Source: CAYLJO01 sp964383905
Lineage (GTDB): Bacteria > Acidobacteriota > Blastocatellia > Pyrinomonadales > Pyrinomonadaceae
Direction: 5' to 3'
Assembly: GCA_964383905.1 (NCBI GenBank)
Contig: CAYLJO010000005.1
Location: 1-61,074 of the forward strand
DNA length: 61,074 bases
Shown here: positions 42,121 through 52,129 of the stretch, piece by piece
Layout of the letters: each line of letters starts with the position of its first letter
How positions within the stretch are numbered: the stretch's first letter is position 1
The notes under the pieces: model-generated
Told to the model about the DNA's origin: nothing
The model's database searches: none
What the model saw: only the letters and a program-made list of their open reading frames with translations
Program-made: the position numbers and the translations under genes

Positions 42121-43797
42121 CCTATTGAGCGCCGCGCCGCCTTATACAAATCATTTACCCGAAGCTGCCTTCCCATCATTCTATTGGTAGCTTGCGGTAC
42201 TCTGGCTCTCTTACCGGCGATGATTTACGGAATTCCTTCCGGACCTGATTTGCCGGCGCACTTTCGCAATGCCCTCTCGTTTAATCAATCGATTCATGAG
42301 GGCCACATATATCCGAGCTGGTCGTTTGCCCCGAACAACGGATTCGGCGACGCGATTTTTCGAGTTTACCCCCCCGGGATTTTTTACATTCTTAGCGCCA
42401 CTCATGTTCTTACCGGAGACTGGTATGTTGGCAGCTTGCTGGCATTCACGCTGCTCTCTGTGGTTGGCTGTCTGGGCGTTTACTTTTGGGCTAGCTCTCT
42501 TTACCCGCGACGAGTTGCGATGTGGGCTGGCGCTTTCTACGCGCTTGCGCCCTTTCATATTAATGAACTCTACCAGGCATCGTTACTCCCTGAATTTGCT
42601 GGCGGGACGGCCCTCGCCTTTGCCTTCGGCTTTACCGAGAGGGTGTGCCGGAGAGGGCGCGCGCTGGACATGGCGGGACTCTCCATTACATATGCGCTCT
42701 TGATTTTCACCCATCCGCCACTCGCCATGATGGGGTCGCTCGCGATCATTGCTTACGCGCTCCTTAGAATAGAAAGGGGATGTTTCAAACCCACTTCGAT
42801 CAAGCTCTTGTTGGGTATTGGTCTTGGGTTGGCAGCCAGCGCGTGCTACTGGACGACGCTTGTCGCTGAGCTCGCCTGGACCAAAGGCGACAAAATCGAT
42901 CCGGGTGTGCGGTATGACTTTCGCCGCAACTTTCTCTTCACGACATTTTCGGTTAAGGACTCACGTATTTGGTGGGCGAACATGCTCGGGCTGGCGATGG
43001 TCGCGATGATTCTGCCGGCGTTTGCTCCCTCCCGCGCACGGCAGGAAAAAACACTTGCTCGCAGAACGACAGCCGTCAAGCTCTTGACACTATTCTCATT
43101 GTTGATGGCGACGCCCCTCAGTTGGCCTCTCTGGGCAATCATTCCCAAACTTGGCTCAATTGAGTATCCGTGGCGGTGGCTGGCCGTGACTTCGGTGGCC
43201 GGTTCAGTCGGCGTTGCGGCGAGCATCTCTTACTGGAAAGAAAAATCTCGAGGCAACCGCCCATTCTCGATTTTGGCCCTCGGCAGCCTTCTCATTTCGT
43301 TCGCCTTTACGCTGTCACAACCCATCAGGCAGTCAATTTTCCTGGCGCGTCCACAGTTTGAGGCGCTCCTTCAGACTCTCCCTCAATCCGAAAGTCTCCC
43401 CGAGTTTGTACCTGTGTGGGTTAAAGGCCGACTTCCTACCATGCATAGCGAGGTCGAGGTCGAGCAGCGAAAGGTCACGGTAACTTCATGGGCGACCGAG
43501 CAGCGCACATTCCAGGTCGGATCAGGTGATGCGGCGGATGCGCACGTGCGAACATTCTATTACCCCCTGTGGGTCGCAACAGCCGGCAATAAATCCCTCC
43601 CGACAAGGCCGGCGGCCGATGGGTCGTTGCTAATTTCTCTTCCCGCCGAAGAGGTTTCCGTCCGGTTAGAGTTTCGCGAGCCTTTCCGCGCTCATGTCGC
43701 GGCAGCGGTCAGCGCTCTTGCATGCCCCCTCGTTGTGGCTCTGTTCGTGTTTGGTTGGCGTAAAAAGGCTGCAGTGAGCCCCACCACAAGCAATTGA
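42052..43797 (+). CDS. Polytopic membrane protein, GT-C/YfhO-like putative glycosyltransferase
   Basis: About 581 aa. Helix 1 (SCLPIILLVACGTLALLPAM) is followed by a loop with PSGPDLPAHFRNALSFNQSI, then about ten further helices to residue about 430, a soluble beta-rich segment and one last helix (VAAAVSALACPLVVALFVFG). The acidic residue in the first loop and the topology resemble GT-C enzymes using lipid-linked sugars or 6-pyruvoyl-tetrahydropterin-synthase-related membrane proteins. ATG 42052 is chosen but lacks a ribosome site; the frame is open from GTG 41899. Its first 25 residues come from the GT2 fragment, so the true start is uncertain. The next gene is a GT2 enzyme. Confidence 0.72.
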   Translation: MDIRTTGVEFASEAVGQPTLHHLPIERRAALYKSFTRSCLPIILLVACGTLALLPAMIYGIPSGPDLPAHFRNALSFNQSIHEGHIYPSWSFAPNNGFGDAIFRVYPPGIFYILSATHVLTGDWYVGSLLAFTLLSVVGCLGVYFWASSLYPRRVAMWAGAFYALAPFHINELYQASLLPEFAGGTALAFAFGFTERVCRRGRALDMAGLSITYALLIFTHPPLAMMGSLAIIAYALLRIERGCFKPTSIKLLLGIGLGLAASACYWTTLVAELAWTKGDKIDPGVRYDFRRNFLFTTFSVKDSRIWWANMLGLAMVAMILPAFAPSRARQEKTLARRTTAVKLLTLFSLLMATPLSWPLWAIIPKLGSIEYPWRWLAVTSVAGSVGVAASISYWKEKSRGNRPFSILALGSLLISFAFTLSQPIRQSIFLARPQFEALLQTLPQSESLPEFVPVWVKGRLPTMHSEVEVEQRKVTVTSWATEQRTFQVGSGDAADAHVRTFYYPLWVATAGNKSLPTRPAADGSLLISLPAEEVSVRLEFREPFRAHVAAAVSALACPLVVALFVFGWRKKAAVSPTTSN

Positions 43798-43841
43798 ACA
43801 GAGAACCATTTATCTAAATTTCAGGAGTGTATTTCATCACC

Positions 43842-45071
43842 ATGAATGTAACTAAAGAAGTTTCCTTTGATGTCACGGATACTGTTCTCGTCCAGGAAAA
43901 CGAGATTGTACAGATACCCGAAGAGACTCTGCCGGAATTATCCGTCGTCATGCCCTGCTTGAACGAGGCGGAGACGCTGGAAGTCTGCATTGAGAAGGCC
44001 CAACAGTCCCTGCTCAAGCACCACGTCAACGGCGAAGTCATTATCGCCGACAACGGGAGCACCGATGGGTCTCAAGATATTGCTCGACGAATGGGAGCGC
44101 GCGTGATCAATGTGGAAGCCAAAGGCTATGGCAGCGCTCTGATGGGAGGCATCACCGCCGCGCGTGGTAAATATGTGATTATGGGGGATGCCGACGATAG
44201 CTATGATTTTACCAACCTTCAGCCATTCGTCGAAAAGCTGCGTGAGGGCCATGACCTGGTGATGGGTAACCGTTTTAAGGGGGGCATTAAACCAAATGCC
44301 ATGCCGCCGCTGCACAAGTACCTCGGCAACCCCGTGCTCACCGCCATAGGCCGTGTGCTGTTCCGTAGCCCGTGCGGCGATTTTCATTGCGGCCTGCGCG
44401 GTTTCAGTAAAGAAGCCATCTTGAAGCTGGACCTGCACACGACCGGGATGGAGTTTGCAAGCGAAATGGTCGTTAAAGCCACACTACACAAGATGAAGAT
44501 CACGGAGGTGCCGACGACACTCTCCCCCGACGGTCGCAGTCGCCCACCGCATCTGCGGAGTTGGCGGGACGGCTGGCGCCATTTACGTTTTCTGCTTCTG
44601 TACTCACCACGCTGGCTCTTCTTCTACCCGGGACTGGTTTCGATGCTCGCCGGCATCATCGTCTGCGCATGGATTTTGCCCGGACCTCAATTAATCGAAG
44701 GCATCCAGCTCGACGTACACACTTTGCTATACGCCGCGCTCGCCATTATGGTCGGCTACCAGGCGATCGTCTTTTCGGTCTTCACGAAGGTTTTCGCCAC
44801 CAGCGAGGGTCTCCTCCCCGAAGACCCGAAGCTCAACCATCTCGGGGCCTTTTCTCTTGAGAAAGGGCTGATCAGCGGGTCAATAATGCTCGTGGCCGGC
44901 GGCGTCGGCTCGGTCGCCGCCGTCGGGTTGTGGCAATCAACTAATTTCGGTCAGCTCCAGCCGAGTGAAATGCTGCGCGTCATCATCCCGGCCTTTACAA
45001 GCATCGCGCTGGGCTTCCAAACGATCCTCTCCAGTCTGTTTTTAAGCGTTCTCTCTTTGAAGAGAAAATAG
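43842..45071 (+). CDS. GT2-family glycosyltransferase (dolichol-phosphate-sugar synthase-like), membrane-attached
   Basis: About 409 aa. Catalytic GT-A domain (about residues 28-260): ELSVVMPCLNEAETLEVCIE, EVIIADNGSTDGSQDIARRM, and YVIMGDADDSYDFTNLQPFV with the DxD-type metal motif. The C-terminal half has about four membrane helices (about 265-405). It likely transfers a sugar from a nucleotide to polyprenyl phosphate on the cytosolic side, supplying the GT-C-like neighbours. ATG 43842 is preferred (AGGAG about 14 bases upstream); GTG 43827 directly abuts that site. Intact relative of the fragment at 42010-42120. Confidence 0.92.
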   Translation: MNVTKEVSFDVTDTVLVQENEIVQIPEETLPELSVVMPCLNEAETLEVCIEKAQQSLLKHHVNGEVIIADNGSTDGSQDIARRMGARVINVEAKGYGSALMGGITAARGKYVIMGDADDSYDFTNLQPFVEKLREGHDLVMGNRFKGGIKPNAMPPLHKYLGNPVLTAIGRVLFRSPCGDFHCGLRGFSKEAILKLDLHTTGMEFASEMVVKATLHKMKITEVPTTLSPDGRSRPPHLRSWRDGWRHLRFLLLYSPRWLFFYPGLVSMLAGIIVCAWILPGPQLIEGIQLDVHTLLYAALAIMVGYQAIVFSVFTKVFATSEGLLPEDPKLNHLGAFSLEKGLISGSIMLVAGGVGSVAAVGLWQSTNFGQLQPSEMLRVIIPAFTSIALGFQTILSSLFLSVLSLKRK

Positions 45072-45183
45072 TTAAAATTCCGGAGGTCGGCGGTCCATTC
45101 TATTAATCGTTGAACAGCCACCGTTCCAGACCCAAGTTCGTAGAAGCTGAGAAAGCTAGAACTTCAATAATTGCAAGAAACGG

Positions 45184-47277
45184 ATGAGCTATCCCACCTC
45201 TTCGATAAATAACGGGCGGCACACCGGCGTCAGTCTCCGAACGGCGAAGGACGCAATTCAAAAAGTCCGGTTCCCGGCAGATATTCTCTTATTTCTTTAC
45301 GTACTGGCCGTTCTCAGAGAGTACCTGTGGTGGTTGGGCGAGACGCCGACAAACAATCTTGTCGCCTGGACGCTTGCTTCAATTGCAGCCGGCGCAATAA
45401 TCTGGCCCCTCATCGGCCGCCGGGACCCCGGCCGGCCGGGAGTTGGCCTACTGCCCGGCCTCAGGACAAAACGCCCGGACTGGCAGTGGCTCGCCATTGT
45501 GTGCGCTCCACTGCTGGCCTTCTTCTGCCTGCGACTGCCCTTCCCGGCTTTCGAATTTGATCACTTGAATTACCACCTGGTCAATATCGAGCGGGCTTTA
45601 AGAGGCTGGCCGCTCCGGCCCGGGGATTTCTTCCCGGGGACACTGCTGGTCAATCCCGCCCCCGATATGGTTTTCGGGGTGGCGAAATATTTAGTGGGCT
45701 ACCGCGCCGCACCCATCATCAACATCCTCGCCCTGATCTGGACGGGCCAAATTGCGAATACTTTTTTGCAACCCTCAATCGAACGGAAAGGGCTTCGCTA
45801 CTTCGCCATCCTGTTCATATTGTGCACGGAAGAAGTTCTCTATCTGGTCAATATCTACATGGTAGATCTGCTGGCGCTGCCGCTCATGCTAGAGGCCACG
45901 CTTGACGCCACGCGTTTCAGAGAGATTCAACAAAAGAACGTAGCACTTCTCAGAATCGGGCTGTTTTTCGGGCTCAGCCTCGCTTTCAAGATCACCAATG
46001 TCTGCTTTATCATGCCAATCGCGGGGTTGTTGCTGTATCAGCTCTACCTTGACTGGCGCACCCGCTCATATCTTCCCGTCAAAAAGACGATTATCATATT
46101 TTGCAGCGCGGTTATTCTCCCGTCAGCAGTATTTTGGGTTTACATGTGTGCGCTCACGGGCAATCCCGTATTCCCGTATTACAACGCCATTTTTCATTCA
46201 CCCTTGATGAAAGCAGTTAATTACCGGGATCAGATTCATGGGCCATCCTCCCCCGTAATGGCCCTGGCGTGGCCTCTAATTTCAACCTTCTTACCGGAAC
46301 GCCTCTGCGCAATGTGCGTCGCCTTTATGTACACGGGTAGAATCAACCTCGGCTTTCTCATCAGTATATTCGTCTTATTCTCAAAGAAATTAAACAGGGA
46401 GCTCCGCTTTCTCAGTTTTATAACCGTCACGGGAACGTTTCTCTGGAGTTTCGCCACGGGAGATATCCGCTACGGGCTGGTCGAAGAGATTTACGGCGGT
46501 ACTGTCATCTGCGCGACGCTCAGCTCGATCTCCCAGTTGCTGCCGGCCGCCGCCGCCCAGCTCAAGACGAAACGCGACGTCCTCCGGGTGGCAACGGCGA
46601 AGATCTTATTCACGACACTGTTGGGCATCCAGATGGCCTTCGCCTTATGGTTCGCGCTGATCCACTTTGATTGTTTCGCTCAGGATCTCCATTGCGACCG
46701 CGACATGCAACCCACTATCATGAATCGGTTCGTCGAGCCGACTTTCCGGCATTTATACCACTTACCGATGCCGATGCATCTGGAGTTGCGATCCCCGCGA
46801 GAATATTTTCGCGAAGCACGTTTTCTGTTCCAGGACCGCAGCCCGGAGAAGTTTTTCTCCGACGAACAACGAAACGCTTTTCGCGACGTGGAGATATGGA
46901 TCAATTGCATAGATGCAACGAGCGGCTACATGACAATCGCGCGACCCGACGTGCCGATGATTTCAATGGCAAAGTTTCTCTATCTTTTTGACTATATGGA
47001 AGCGCCTGAGGCGCGCCGGCGCGTACGAGCCATGCTGCAGCAAAATAGCGGTTATAATATGTACACCTTAACCTACGTCGAAGATCTCGGGGAGGTTAAG
47101 GAAAGATTGAGCAAAATCGCCCCGGAGATGCAGTTCACAGAGACGCGGCGGGTCAGCGTTCCCATGTACTCTCCATACATGTACACTAATTTACTACTCT
47201 TAAAAATAGAACCGCGCGAGAAGACAGCGCCTGAGCCAATCGTCCAAAATCAGCAACCATCAACCGATCAACAATAA
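45184..47277 (+). CDS. Polytopic membrane protein, putative GT-C-type glycosyltransferase
   Basis: 697 aa. About 10-12 membrane helices over the first 480 residues; the first large loop holds FPAFEFDHLNYHLVNIERAL, a plausible acidic active-site loop. A soluble C-terminal domain follows (about 490-697) with no recognised family. It lies between the GT2 enzyme and the GMC oxidoreductase; the oxidoreductase start is one base after its stop. A glycan assembly or polymer-modification role is inferred from context. The ATG at 45184 has no strong ribosome site. Confidence 0.72.
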   Translation: MSYPTSSINNGRHTGVSLRTAKDAIQKVRFPADILLFLYVLAVLREYLWWLGETPTNNLVAWTLASIAAGAIIWPLIGRRDPGRPGVGLLPGLRTKRPDWQWLAIVCAPLLAFFCLRLPFPAFEFDHLNYHLVNIERALRGWPLRPGDFFPGTLLVNPAPDMVFGVAKYLVGYRAAPIINILALIWTGQIANTFLQPSIERKGLRYFAILFILCTEEVLYLVNIYMVDLLALPLMLEATLDATRFREIQQKNVALLRIGLFFGLSLAFKITNVCFIMPIAGLLLYQLYLDWRTRSYLPVKKTIIIFCSAVILPSAVFWVYMCALTGNPVFPYYNAIFHSPLMKAVNYRDQIHGPSSPVMALAWPLISTFLPERLCAMCVAFMYTGRINLGFLISIFVLFSKKLNRELRFLSFITVTGTFLWSFATGDIRYGLVEEIYGGTVICATLSSISQLLPAAAAQLKTKRDVLRVATAKILFTTLLGIQMAFALWFALIHFDCFAQDLHCDRDMQPTIMNRFVEPTFRHLYHLPMPMHLELRSPREYFREARFLFQDRSPEKFFSDEQRNAFRDVEIWINCIDATSGYMTIARPDVPMISMAKFLYLFDYMEAPEARRRVRAMLQQNSGYNMYTLTYVEDLGEVKERLSKIAPEMQFTETRRVSVPMYSPYMYTNLLLLKIEPREKTAPEPIVQNQQPSTDQQ

Positions 47278-47278
47278 A

Positions 47279-48889
47279 ATGGACGGATCCGTACATTACG
47301 TGATTGGCTCAGGGCCCGCCGGTGTCTCGGCGGCAGTCGCCCTGCTGCGCCGCGGCTGCCAGGTCAGGATGCTTGACGCAGGCTTAGAACTTGAAGCCGA
47401 CCGCCAGATTGTCACCGACACGCTCGCGCGCCAGGACCACCGGGATTGGGACCAGCGAAACATCGCTCGCATCAAAGAGAACATGCGCTCAAACTCTGGC
47501 GGCATCCCACTTAAATACGCCTACGGCTCAGATTTCCCGTATCGCGAGAGCGCAGAAAATATCCCTTATCGAGCATCAAACGTAGGTATCGCCCCGACGC
47601 TTGCCAAAGGGGGGTTCAGCAATGTTTGGGGGTCAGCAATACTGCCCTACCTGGCCGAAGAGATTGCCGAGTGGCCGATTACGAGCACGGACCTTGTACC
47701 CCATTACCGGGACGTAATCTCCTTCATGGGACTCGCCGGCACGCATGACGGTTTGGCCGCCAGGTTCCCGCTTTATACCGAAGCTCCCAATGCCCTGCCG
47801 ACCAGCCGGCAGATGAACGCCTTTCTGCACACGCTCGAACAACACAAGACTGAACTCAACCGTGAAGGCATTATCTTCGGTCGCTCGCGGCTGGCCGTCA
47901 CGGCCCGCAATCAGTTCGGTTTTAGCTGCGTCGCCTGCGGCCTTTGCATGTACGGCTGCCCTTACGGTCTGATCTACAATTCGGGACAAACGCTTGAGAA
48001 GCTACGGCAAAATCCGAATTTCACCTACCATAAGGGGCTGATCGTCGAATATCTTTCCGAAGAGAACGAGCGGGTCATGATACGCGCCAGAAAGATTGAC
48101 AGCTCTGACTCTCAAACATTTTCAGGAAGCCGCGCCTATATCGCCGCCGGCGTTATCTCCACAACCCGGCTGATGCTCAACTCAATGCGGGTCTTTAACC
48201 ACATTTTGGAGATGAAAGACAGCCAGTATTTTCTCCTCCCGCTACTCAGATTCCACGCCACCCCCAATGTCATGAGCGAGGAACTTCATACGCTCGCCCA
48301 GGGATTTATTGAGATCTTCGATCAGGAAATTTCGCCAAAAAGTATTCACCTGCAAATCTACACCTATAATGATCTGTTCAAGCAGGTGGTCGAGGAAAAA
48401 TTAGGACCGGCCTATCCGGCCCTTAAAGCACTTGCGGACCCGCTTCTGAAGAGCTTTCTGGGTAGACTGCTGCTGATTCAAGGCTACCTGCATTCGGATC
48501 TCTCAAGCACCATCAAAGTCACAATGGAGCCGCCACGGGAGAACCCCACTGGGGGAATAGTCTTGGAGCAACGACCGAACAAAGCGACAATCCCGACGGT
48601 CAGAAAATTGATCGCTAAATTACGCCGCAACCGCCGGTTGCTTAAAGCCACTCCACTGTCGCCTCTCTTAAAAGTGGGCGAGCCTGGGCGCGGCTTTCAT
48701 TCGGGCGGCACCCTGCCGATGAGCCATCGGCCCGCGCGCTTCGAAACCGATATCTGGGGAAGACTGAGCGGTTATCAAAGAACACATATCGTCGACGCCA
48801 CAATTTTCCCAAGCATCCCGGCCAGTACAATCACACTCAGCGTGATGGCCAACGCGCACCGGATCGCCTCACAAAAGCTCGATGGCTAA
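47279..48889 (+). CDS. GMC-family FAD-dependent oxidoreductase with CxxCxxCxxxC motif
   Basis: 536 aa. FAD-binding GxGxxG near the start (YVIGSGPAGVSAAVALLRRG, residues 6-25), an ADP-ribose strand VRMLDAG, and the GMC C-terminal block (FHSGGTLPMSHRP with the active-site His; THIVDATIFPSIPASTITLS). At residues 217-227, SCVACGLCMYGCPYG has four cysteines spaced as in a 4Fe-4S site; such Cys-rich segments occur in some bacterial GMC proteins. It probably oxidises a sugar or lipid alcohol. The start codon follows the previous stop by one base, so it is in the glycan operon. Confidence 0.9.
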   Translation: MDGSVHYVIGSGPAGVSAAVALLRRGCQVRMLDAGLELEADRQIVTDTLARQDHRDWDQRNIARIKENMRSNSGGIPLKYAYGSDFPYRESAENIPYRASNVGIAPTLAKGGFSNVWGSAILPYLAEEIAEWPITSTDLVPHYRDVISFMGLAGTHDGLAARFPLYTEAPNALPTSRQMNAFLHTLEQHKTELNREGIIFGRSRLAVTARNQFGFSCVACGLCMYGCPYGLIYNSGQTLEKLRQNPNFTYHKGLIVEYLSEENERVMIRARKIDSSDSQTFSGSRAYIAAGVISTTRLMLNSMRVFNHILEMKDSQYFLLPLLRFHATPNVMSEELHTLAQGFIEIFDQEISPKSIHLQIYTYNDLFKQVVEEKLGPAYPALKALADPLLKSFLGRLLLIQGYLHSDLSSTIKVTMEPPRENPTGGIVLEQRPNKATIPTVRKLIAKLRRNRRLLKATPLSPLLKVGEPGRGFHSGGTLPMSHRPARFETDIWGRLSGYQRTHIVDATIFPSIPASTITLSVMANAHRIASQKLDG

Positions 48890-48978
48890 ACGCGGATGAA
48901 GTTAGATGGTAAGCATCTCACAGCCGCGACTGTCGGTGCGTTTATAAAGAGCGCGCCTTCGACTAAAGTTAAATTGGA

Positions 48979-49866
48979 ATGGACAGAACAGGTCAAAAAT
49001 GCTGCGCGCTGACGGGGACGGGAGGCTATCTCGGCGCCCATTTAAAAGAGTATCTGGCCGGCCGTGGATGGAAGGTGTATAGCCTATCGAGCCGCCCCTC
49101 AGGCGCTAACGATGCATCTTACTTCACTTTGCAAAACGGTGCGCCACCAGGATTCTTCGCCGAAAATAAGATAACAACTCTTATCCACTGTGCATGGGAT
49201 TTTTCTTCCATCAGCCGGGAAGAGATCTTCGCAGTGAACGTCGCCGGCTCGCTGAAGCTCCTCGCACAAGCCACCGGCGAAGGAGTGCGCCGCATCATCT
49301 TTGTCTCGACGATGAGCGCCTACGATGGCTGCAGATCGCTCTACGGTCAAGCCAAACTCGAAGTCGAAAAGGCGGTTGTGAAGAGCGACGGCGTGATCGT
49401 TCGGCCGGGCCTGATCTACGGAGAACAACCACGCGGAATGGTCGGCGCGCTAACAAAGGCGATTGAAAAGATACCGCTGATTCCGTTAATCGGGGACGGC
49501 TCCGACGTCTTATACCTGACGCACGAGGACGATCTCGCCGAGTTAATTAAAAAGGAGTCAGACCCGGACACAGCCGCCGTGCCGGCCAAGCCGATTATCG
49601 CCGCCGCCGAACATGGCCTGCCTTTTCGCGACATACTTTATTCCTTCGCCAGGCTAAAAAAGAAGAGGATACATCTCGTGCCAATCCCATGGCGAGCAGT
49701 CTGGGGCGCGCTGAAAATAGGCGAATTGTTGAAAGTAAAGCTTCCGTTTCGCAGCGACAGTGTTCTGAGCCTCGTCACCCAAAATCCCAATCCGGATTTC
49801 TCGGCGACACGCGAAGCGGGGGTCGCCTTCCGTTCTTTCAAAAGCTATATCGAAGATGTCAAATAA
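48979..49866 (+). CDS. NAD-dependent epimerase/dehydratase (extended SDR)
   Basis: 295 aa. NAD(P)-binding TGTGGYLGAHLKEYLAGRG (glycine motif near residues 10-16), strand TLIHCAWDFS, catalytic Ser/Thr region IIFVSTMSAYD and the Tyr122-x-x-x-Lys126 pair in SLYGQAKLEVEK. The substrate-binding C-terminal part is complete. Probably acts on a nucleotide sugar or on the product of the adjacent GMC oxidoreductase. Start ATG 48979, 89 bases after the previous gene, no strong ribosome site (GGAAT). Confidence 0.9.
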   Translation: MDRTGQKCCALTGTGGYLGAHLKEYLAGRGWKVYSLSSRPSGANDASYFTLQNGAPPGFFAENKITTLIHCAWDFSSISREEIFAVNVAGSLKLLAQATGEGVRRIIFVSTMSAYDGCRSLYGQAKLEVEKAVVKSDGVIVRPGLIYGEQPRGMVGALTKAIEKIPLIPLIGDGSDVLYLTHEDDLAELIKKESDPDTAAVPAKPIIAAAEHGLPFRDILYSFARLKKKRIHLVPIPWRAVWGALKIGELLKVKLPFRSDSVLSLVTQNPNPDFSATREAGVAFRSFKSYIEDVK

Positions 49867-49973
49867 AAAATAGAGCTGCGCCAAGACTGTTGGTCTATCA
49901 CATCCCTGCTATCTACAAGCGTTACCGTGGGGAAATGCAACTAGCCAACAATGCTAAAACACAGTCTTATATC

Positions 49974-51137
49974 TCACGCCGCCGACTCGATTGCACACCT
50001 CGCGGATAGCGATTGCGGAGCGGCATTACGCTCGAACCCCCGCTTTCTACGCAGACAGGGTTGCTCAATTAGATAGAAGGACAAAGACGCTGCGGCAAAG
50101 GTTGCGCCTATGCGGAGCATTAACACAACCGCTTCCGGCAAAACATTGGTCTTCACGATCTCGTTTACCGGCAAATGCCACAAATAGAGCCCATACGATA
50201 GCCTACCAATCCAGACCAGCACGCATGATTCCAGAATTGAGAGGGCGAGTTTAGGAGGCGAAACAATTAATCGAATGAGAATTAAGGCTACTGCTACCGC
50301 TGCCACCGAGAAAAGTCCTAGATACATGTAAGCAGCATCCCATTTTGCGCCGGCTCCGAGCAGGAGCAAGATTATCGCGGCGCAGAGAGATAGGCAGCGG
50401 ATATGCGTGTTTAGCCAACGCTGATTGAAGAGCATACCAGAAGTTGCGAGTAGGCCAACTGCGCAACCCACCAGCAAGGCCTCAGCCCTGGTATCCGTCC
50501 CGTGATAAAGCCTGTCAGCGTCACTGCCGCCCGCCCACAGCACACCGCGCGCCACGGCCGAAGCGCTGGCGCAGAGAATCGTAATCAGGAGGATTCGATG
50601 TGGCTTAAGCCGGAGCCGAAGCATCGTAAACAATAAAATGGGCCAGATCAAATAGAATTGCTCCTCAATCGACAGCGACCACGTATGGCTGAGCGGGCCA
50701 AGCCACACCCTCCACTTAAACGTAGACACTAGATTCGAGCAGTAAAACAGTGTCGTGAGAATAGCCTTACGAGTTTCATTGATGATACTGTGCTTGTAAT
50801 AAGTAACAAACAGCAGCCAAATCACAAGAAGTGTTAACAGTGCCGGCAACAGCCGCAATGCTCGACGAGCGTAGAAATATCCCAGGCTGATTCGGCCGTA
50901 ACGGGTCCACTCCTGTAACAGCAGCGTCGTGATCAGGAAACCACTCAGCACAAAAAAGACGTCTACACCGAGAAAGCCTCCCCGTAGCAGATCAACATGG
51001 AAGGCCATTACGGCAAGTACAGCGATGCCACGCAGGCCATCCAACGATGGCCGGTAGGCCAGGCGAAAACCTCTTGCGTCAGAGTCCTGTATTGGGCGCT
51101 CAGCTTTGGGCGGCAAACTCGGCCTATGGTCTGTCAT
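49974..51137 (-). CDS. Acyltransferase 3 family membrane protein (OafA/YrhL type)
   Basis: About 387 aa with about 10 membrane helices. Starts with the family signature YRPSLDGLRGIAVLAVMAFH (catalytic-type His in the first helix), LLRGGFLGVDVFFVLSGFLI and later LSHTWSLSIEEQFYLIWPIL. It transfers an acyl group, often acetyl, to sugars of exported glycans, fitting the cluster. ATG 51137 is given; GTG 51170 in the same frame is an alternative that adds 11 residues. Convergent with the SDR gene. Confidence 0.9.
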   Translation of the reverse strand: MTDHRPSLPPKAERPIQDSDARGFRLAYRPSLDGLRGIAVLAVMAFHVDLLRGGFLGVDVFFVLSGFLITTLLLQEWTRYGRISLGYFYARRALRLLPALLTLLVIWLLFVTYYKHSIINETRKAILTTLFYCSNLVSTFKWRVWLGPLSHTWSLSIEEQFYLIWPILLFTMLRLRLKPHRILLITILCASASAVARGVLWAGGSDADRLYHGTDTRAEALLVGCAVGLLATSGMLFNQRWLNTHIRCLSLCAAIILLLLGAGAKWDAAYMYLGLFSVAAVAVALILIRLIVSPPKLALSILESCVLVWIGRLSYGLYLWHLPVNEIVKTNVLPEAVVLMLRIGATFAAASLSFYLIEQPCLRRKRGFERNAAPQSLSARCAIESAA

Positions 51138-51390
51138 CTGTGAAGTCTTGTTAGCTCTTGGTTTGCGCACCGTTTTTTCTCAACCACTTTCCCTGCGCAT
51201 CTTTTATGGAGGACGATGGCTGCCCTCTCTCTTCAAATTTTCCAGGCCCTGGCTTTGCGTCCAGCTTGAGCCGTGGCAACGCACTTAGCGGCCAAACGGT
51301 CTCCAGCCTCATAATGATCTAGGGACGGCTACAACCCAGGATTTGAGGTGGGGCGTGATCTGTTTCTGAATAGTTCCGGTAATAATAAAT

Positions 51391-51424
51391 TATCCCCTTA
51401 CACTGCTCAGGCAGAGAGGGGATA
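51391..51424 (-). terminator. Hairpin after the first pilin gene
   Basis: TATCCCCT (51391-51398) pairs with AGGGGATA (51417-51424), and an inner CTGC/GCAG pair stacks in the loop. On the reverse strand an AT-rich tail follows (ATTTATTATTA). It lies about 40 bases after the pilin stop. Plausible intrinsic terminator. Confidence 0.5.
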
Positions 51425-51463
51425 GAATAACCAAGACTAGTATAAGTTCCGCACTAATAAACT

Positions 51464-51952
51464 CTACTTATCAATGGGCAAGGCAGATTGAATAGATGTC
51501 AGGTCAAAATGTGTTCCAAGATTGGCCGGGGTGGAATCAGCTCGGAGCACGGCGGTCTCATCTGACCCGATCCGCCTGGTTCCGGTCTGGAAATAGCCCG
51601 ACGTCATTGCCGGGATGGCCGAGATGACAAAGGCGGCCGGGTCTTGCGTATTATCGACCGTCAGTTGGTATACATATCCGGCTCTCGACCCGCTCCCGAT
51701 AGCATTGTCAACCAGGTTCAAAGAAACCATCTGCGCGAGCGTAGTCGCATACTTGTTTGCGCCCATCGAGGAGGAATACACCGCTTCGGCAGTCGCGATG
51801 GTTCTCGTCGATGCGATGGTCGTTGCCTCGTTAGCCGATCGGCGGCTGGCCATATAATTGGGGAGCGCGATTGCGGCAATGATTCCGATGACAGTTACTA
51901 CGATCAGGAGTTCGATGAGCGAGAAGCCGCTCTCATCCTTTTGGTTGTTCAT
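51464..51952 (-). CDS. Type IV pilin-like prepilin (class III signal)
   Basis: 162 aa. Short leader MNNQKDESG cleaved before Phe (FSLIELLIVVTVIGIIAAIA), with Glu at position 5 of the mature protein, the hallmark of type IV pilins and pseudopilins. The helix is followed by a globular domain (LAQMVSLNLVDNAIGSGS, GYFQTGTRRIGSDETAVLRA). It is a paralogue of the next pilin gene but differs widely after the helix. Processed by prepilin peptidase PilD, not seen here. Likely a major or alternative subunit. Confidence 0.93.
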   Translation of the reverse strand: MNNQKDESGFSLIELLIVVTVIGIIAAIALPNYMASRRSANEATTIASTRTIATAEAVYSSSMGANKYATTLAQMVSLNLVDNAIGSGSRAGYVYQLTVDNTQDPAAFVISAIPAMTSGYFQTGTRRIGSDETAVLRADSTPANLGTHFDLTSIQSALPIDK

Positions 51953-52064
51953 TTGAATAACCCCCCCTCTAAGAAGTTACACATTAGATGGGTAAGAGCA
52001 TTATCCTGTCCGCGTGCTCTAATAGTGAAGCACCGTATTCTACGCGGGTTAACAGTTCTTGAAG

Positions 52065-52105
52065 AAAAAAGGGAGAGCATTAACTATCACAGTCAACGCC
52101 CTCCC
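52065..52105 (-). terminator. Rho-independent terminator of the second pilin gene
   Basis: On the reverse strand GGGAGGGCGTT (52105-52095) pairs with AATGCTCTCCC (52081-52071), 11 pairs including two G-U, followed directly by six T (52070-52065). It starts 25 bases after the pilin stop codon. A textbook intrinsic terminator. Confidence 0.88.
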
Positions 52106-52129
52106 AAGATGCTCCAAGGTATTGCAGCT

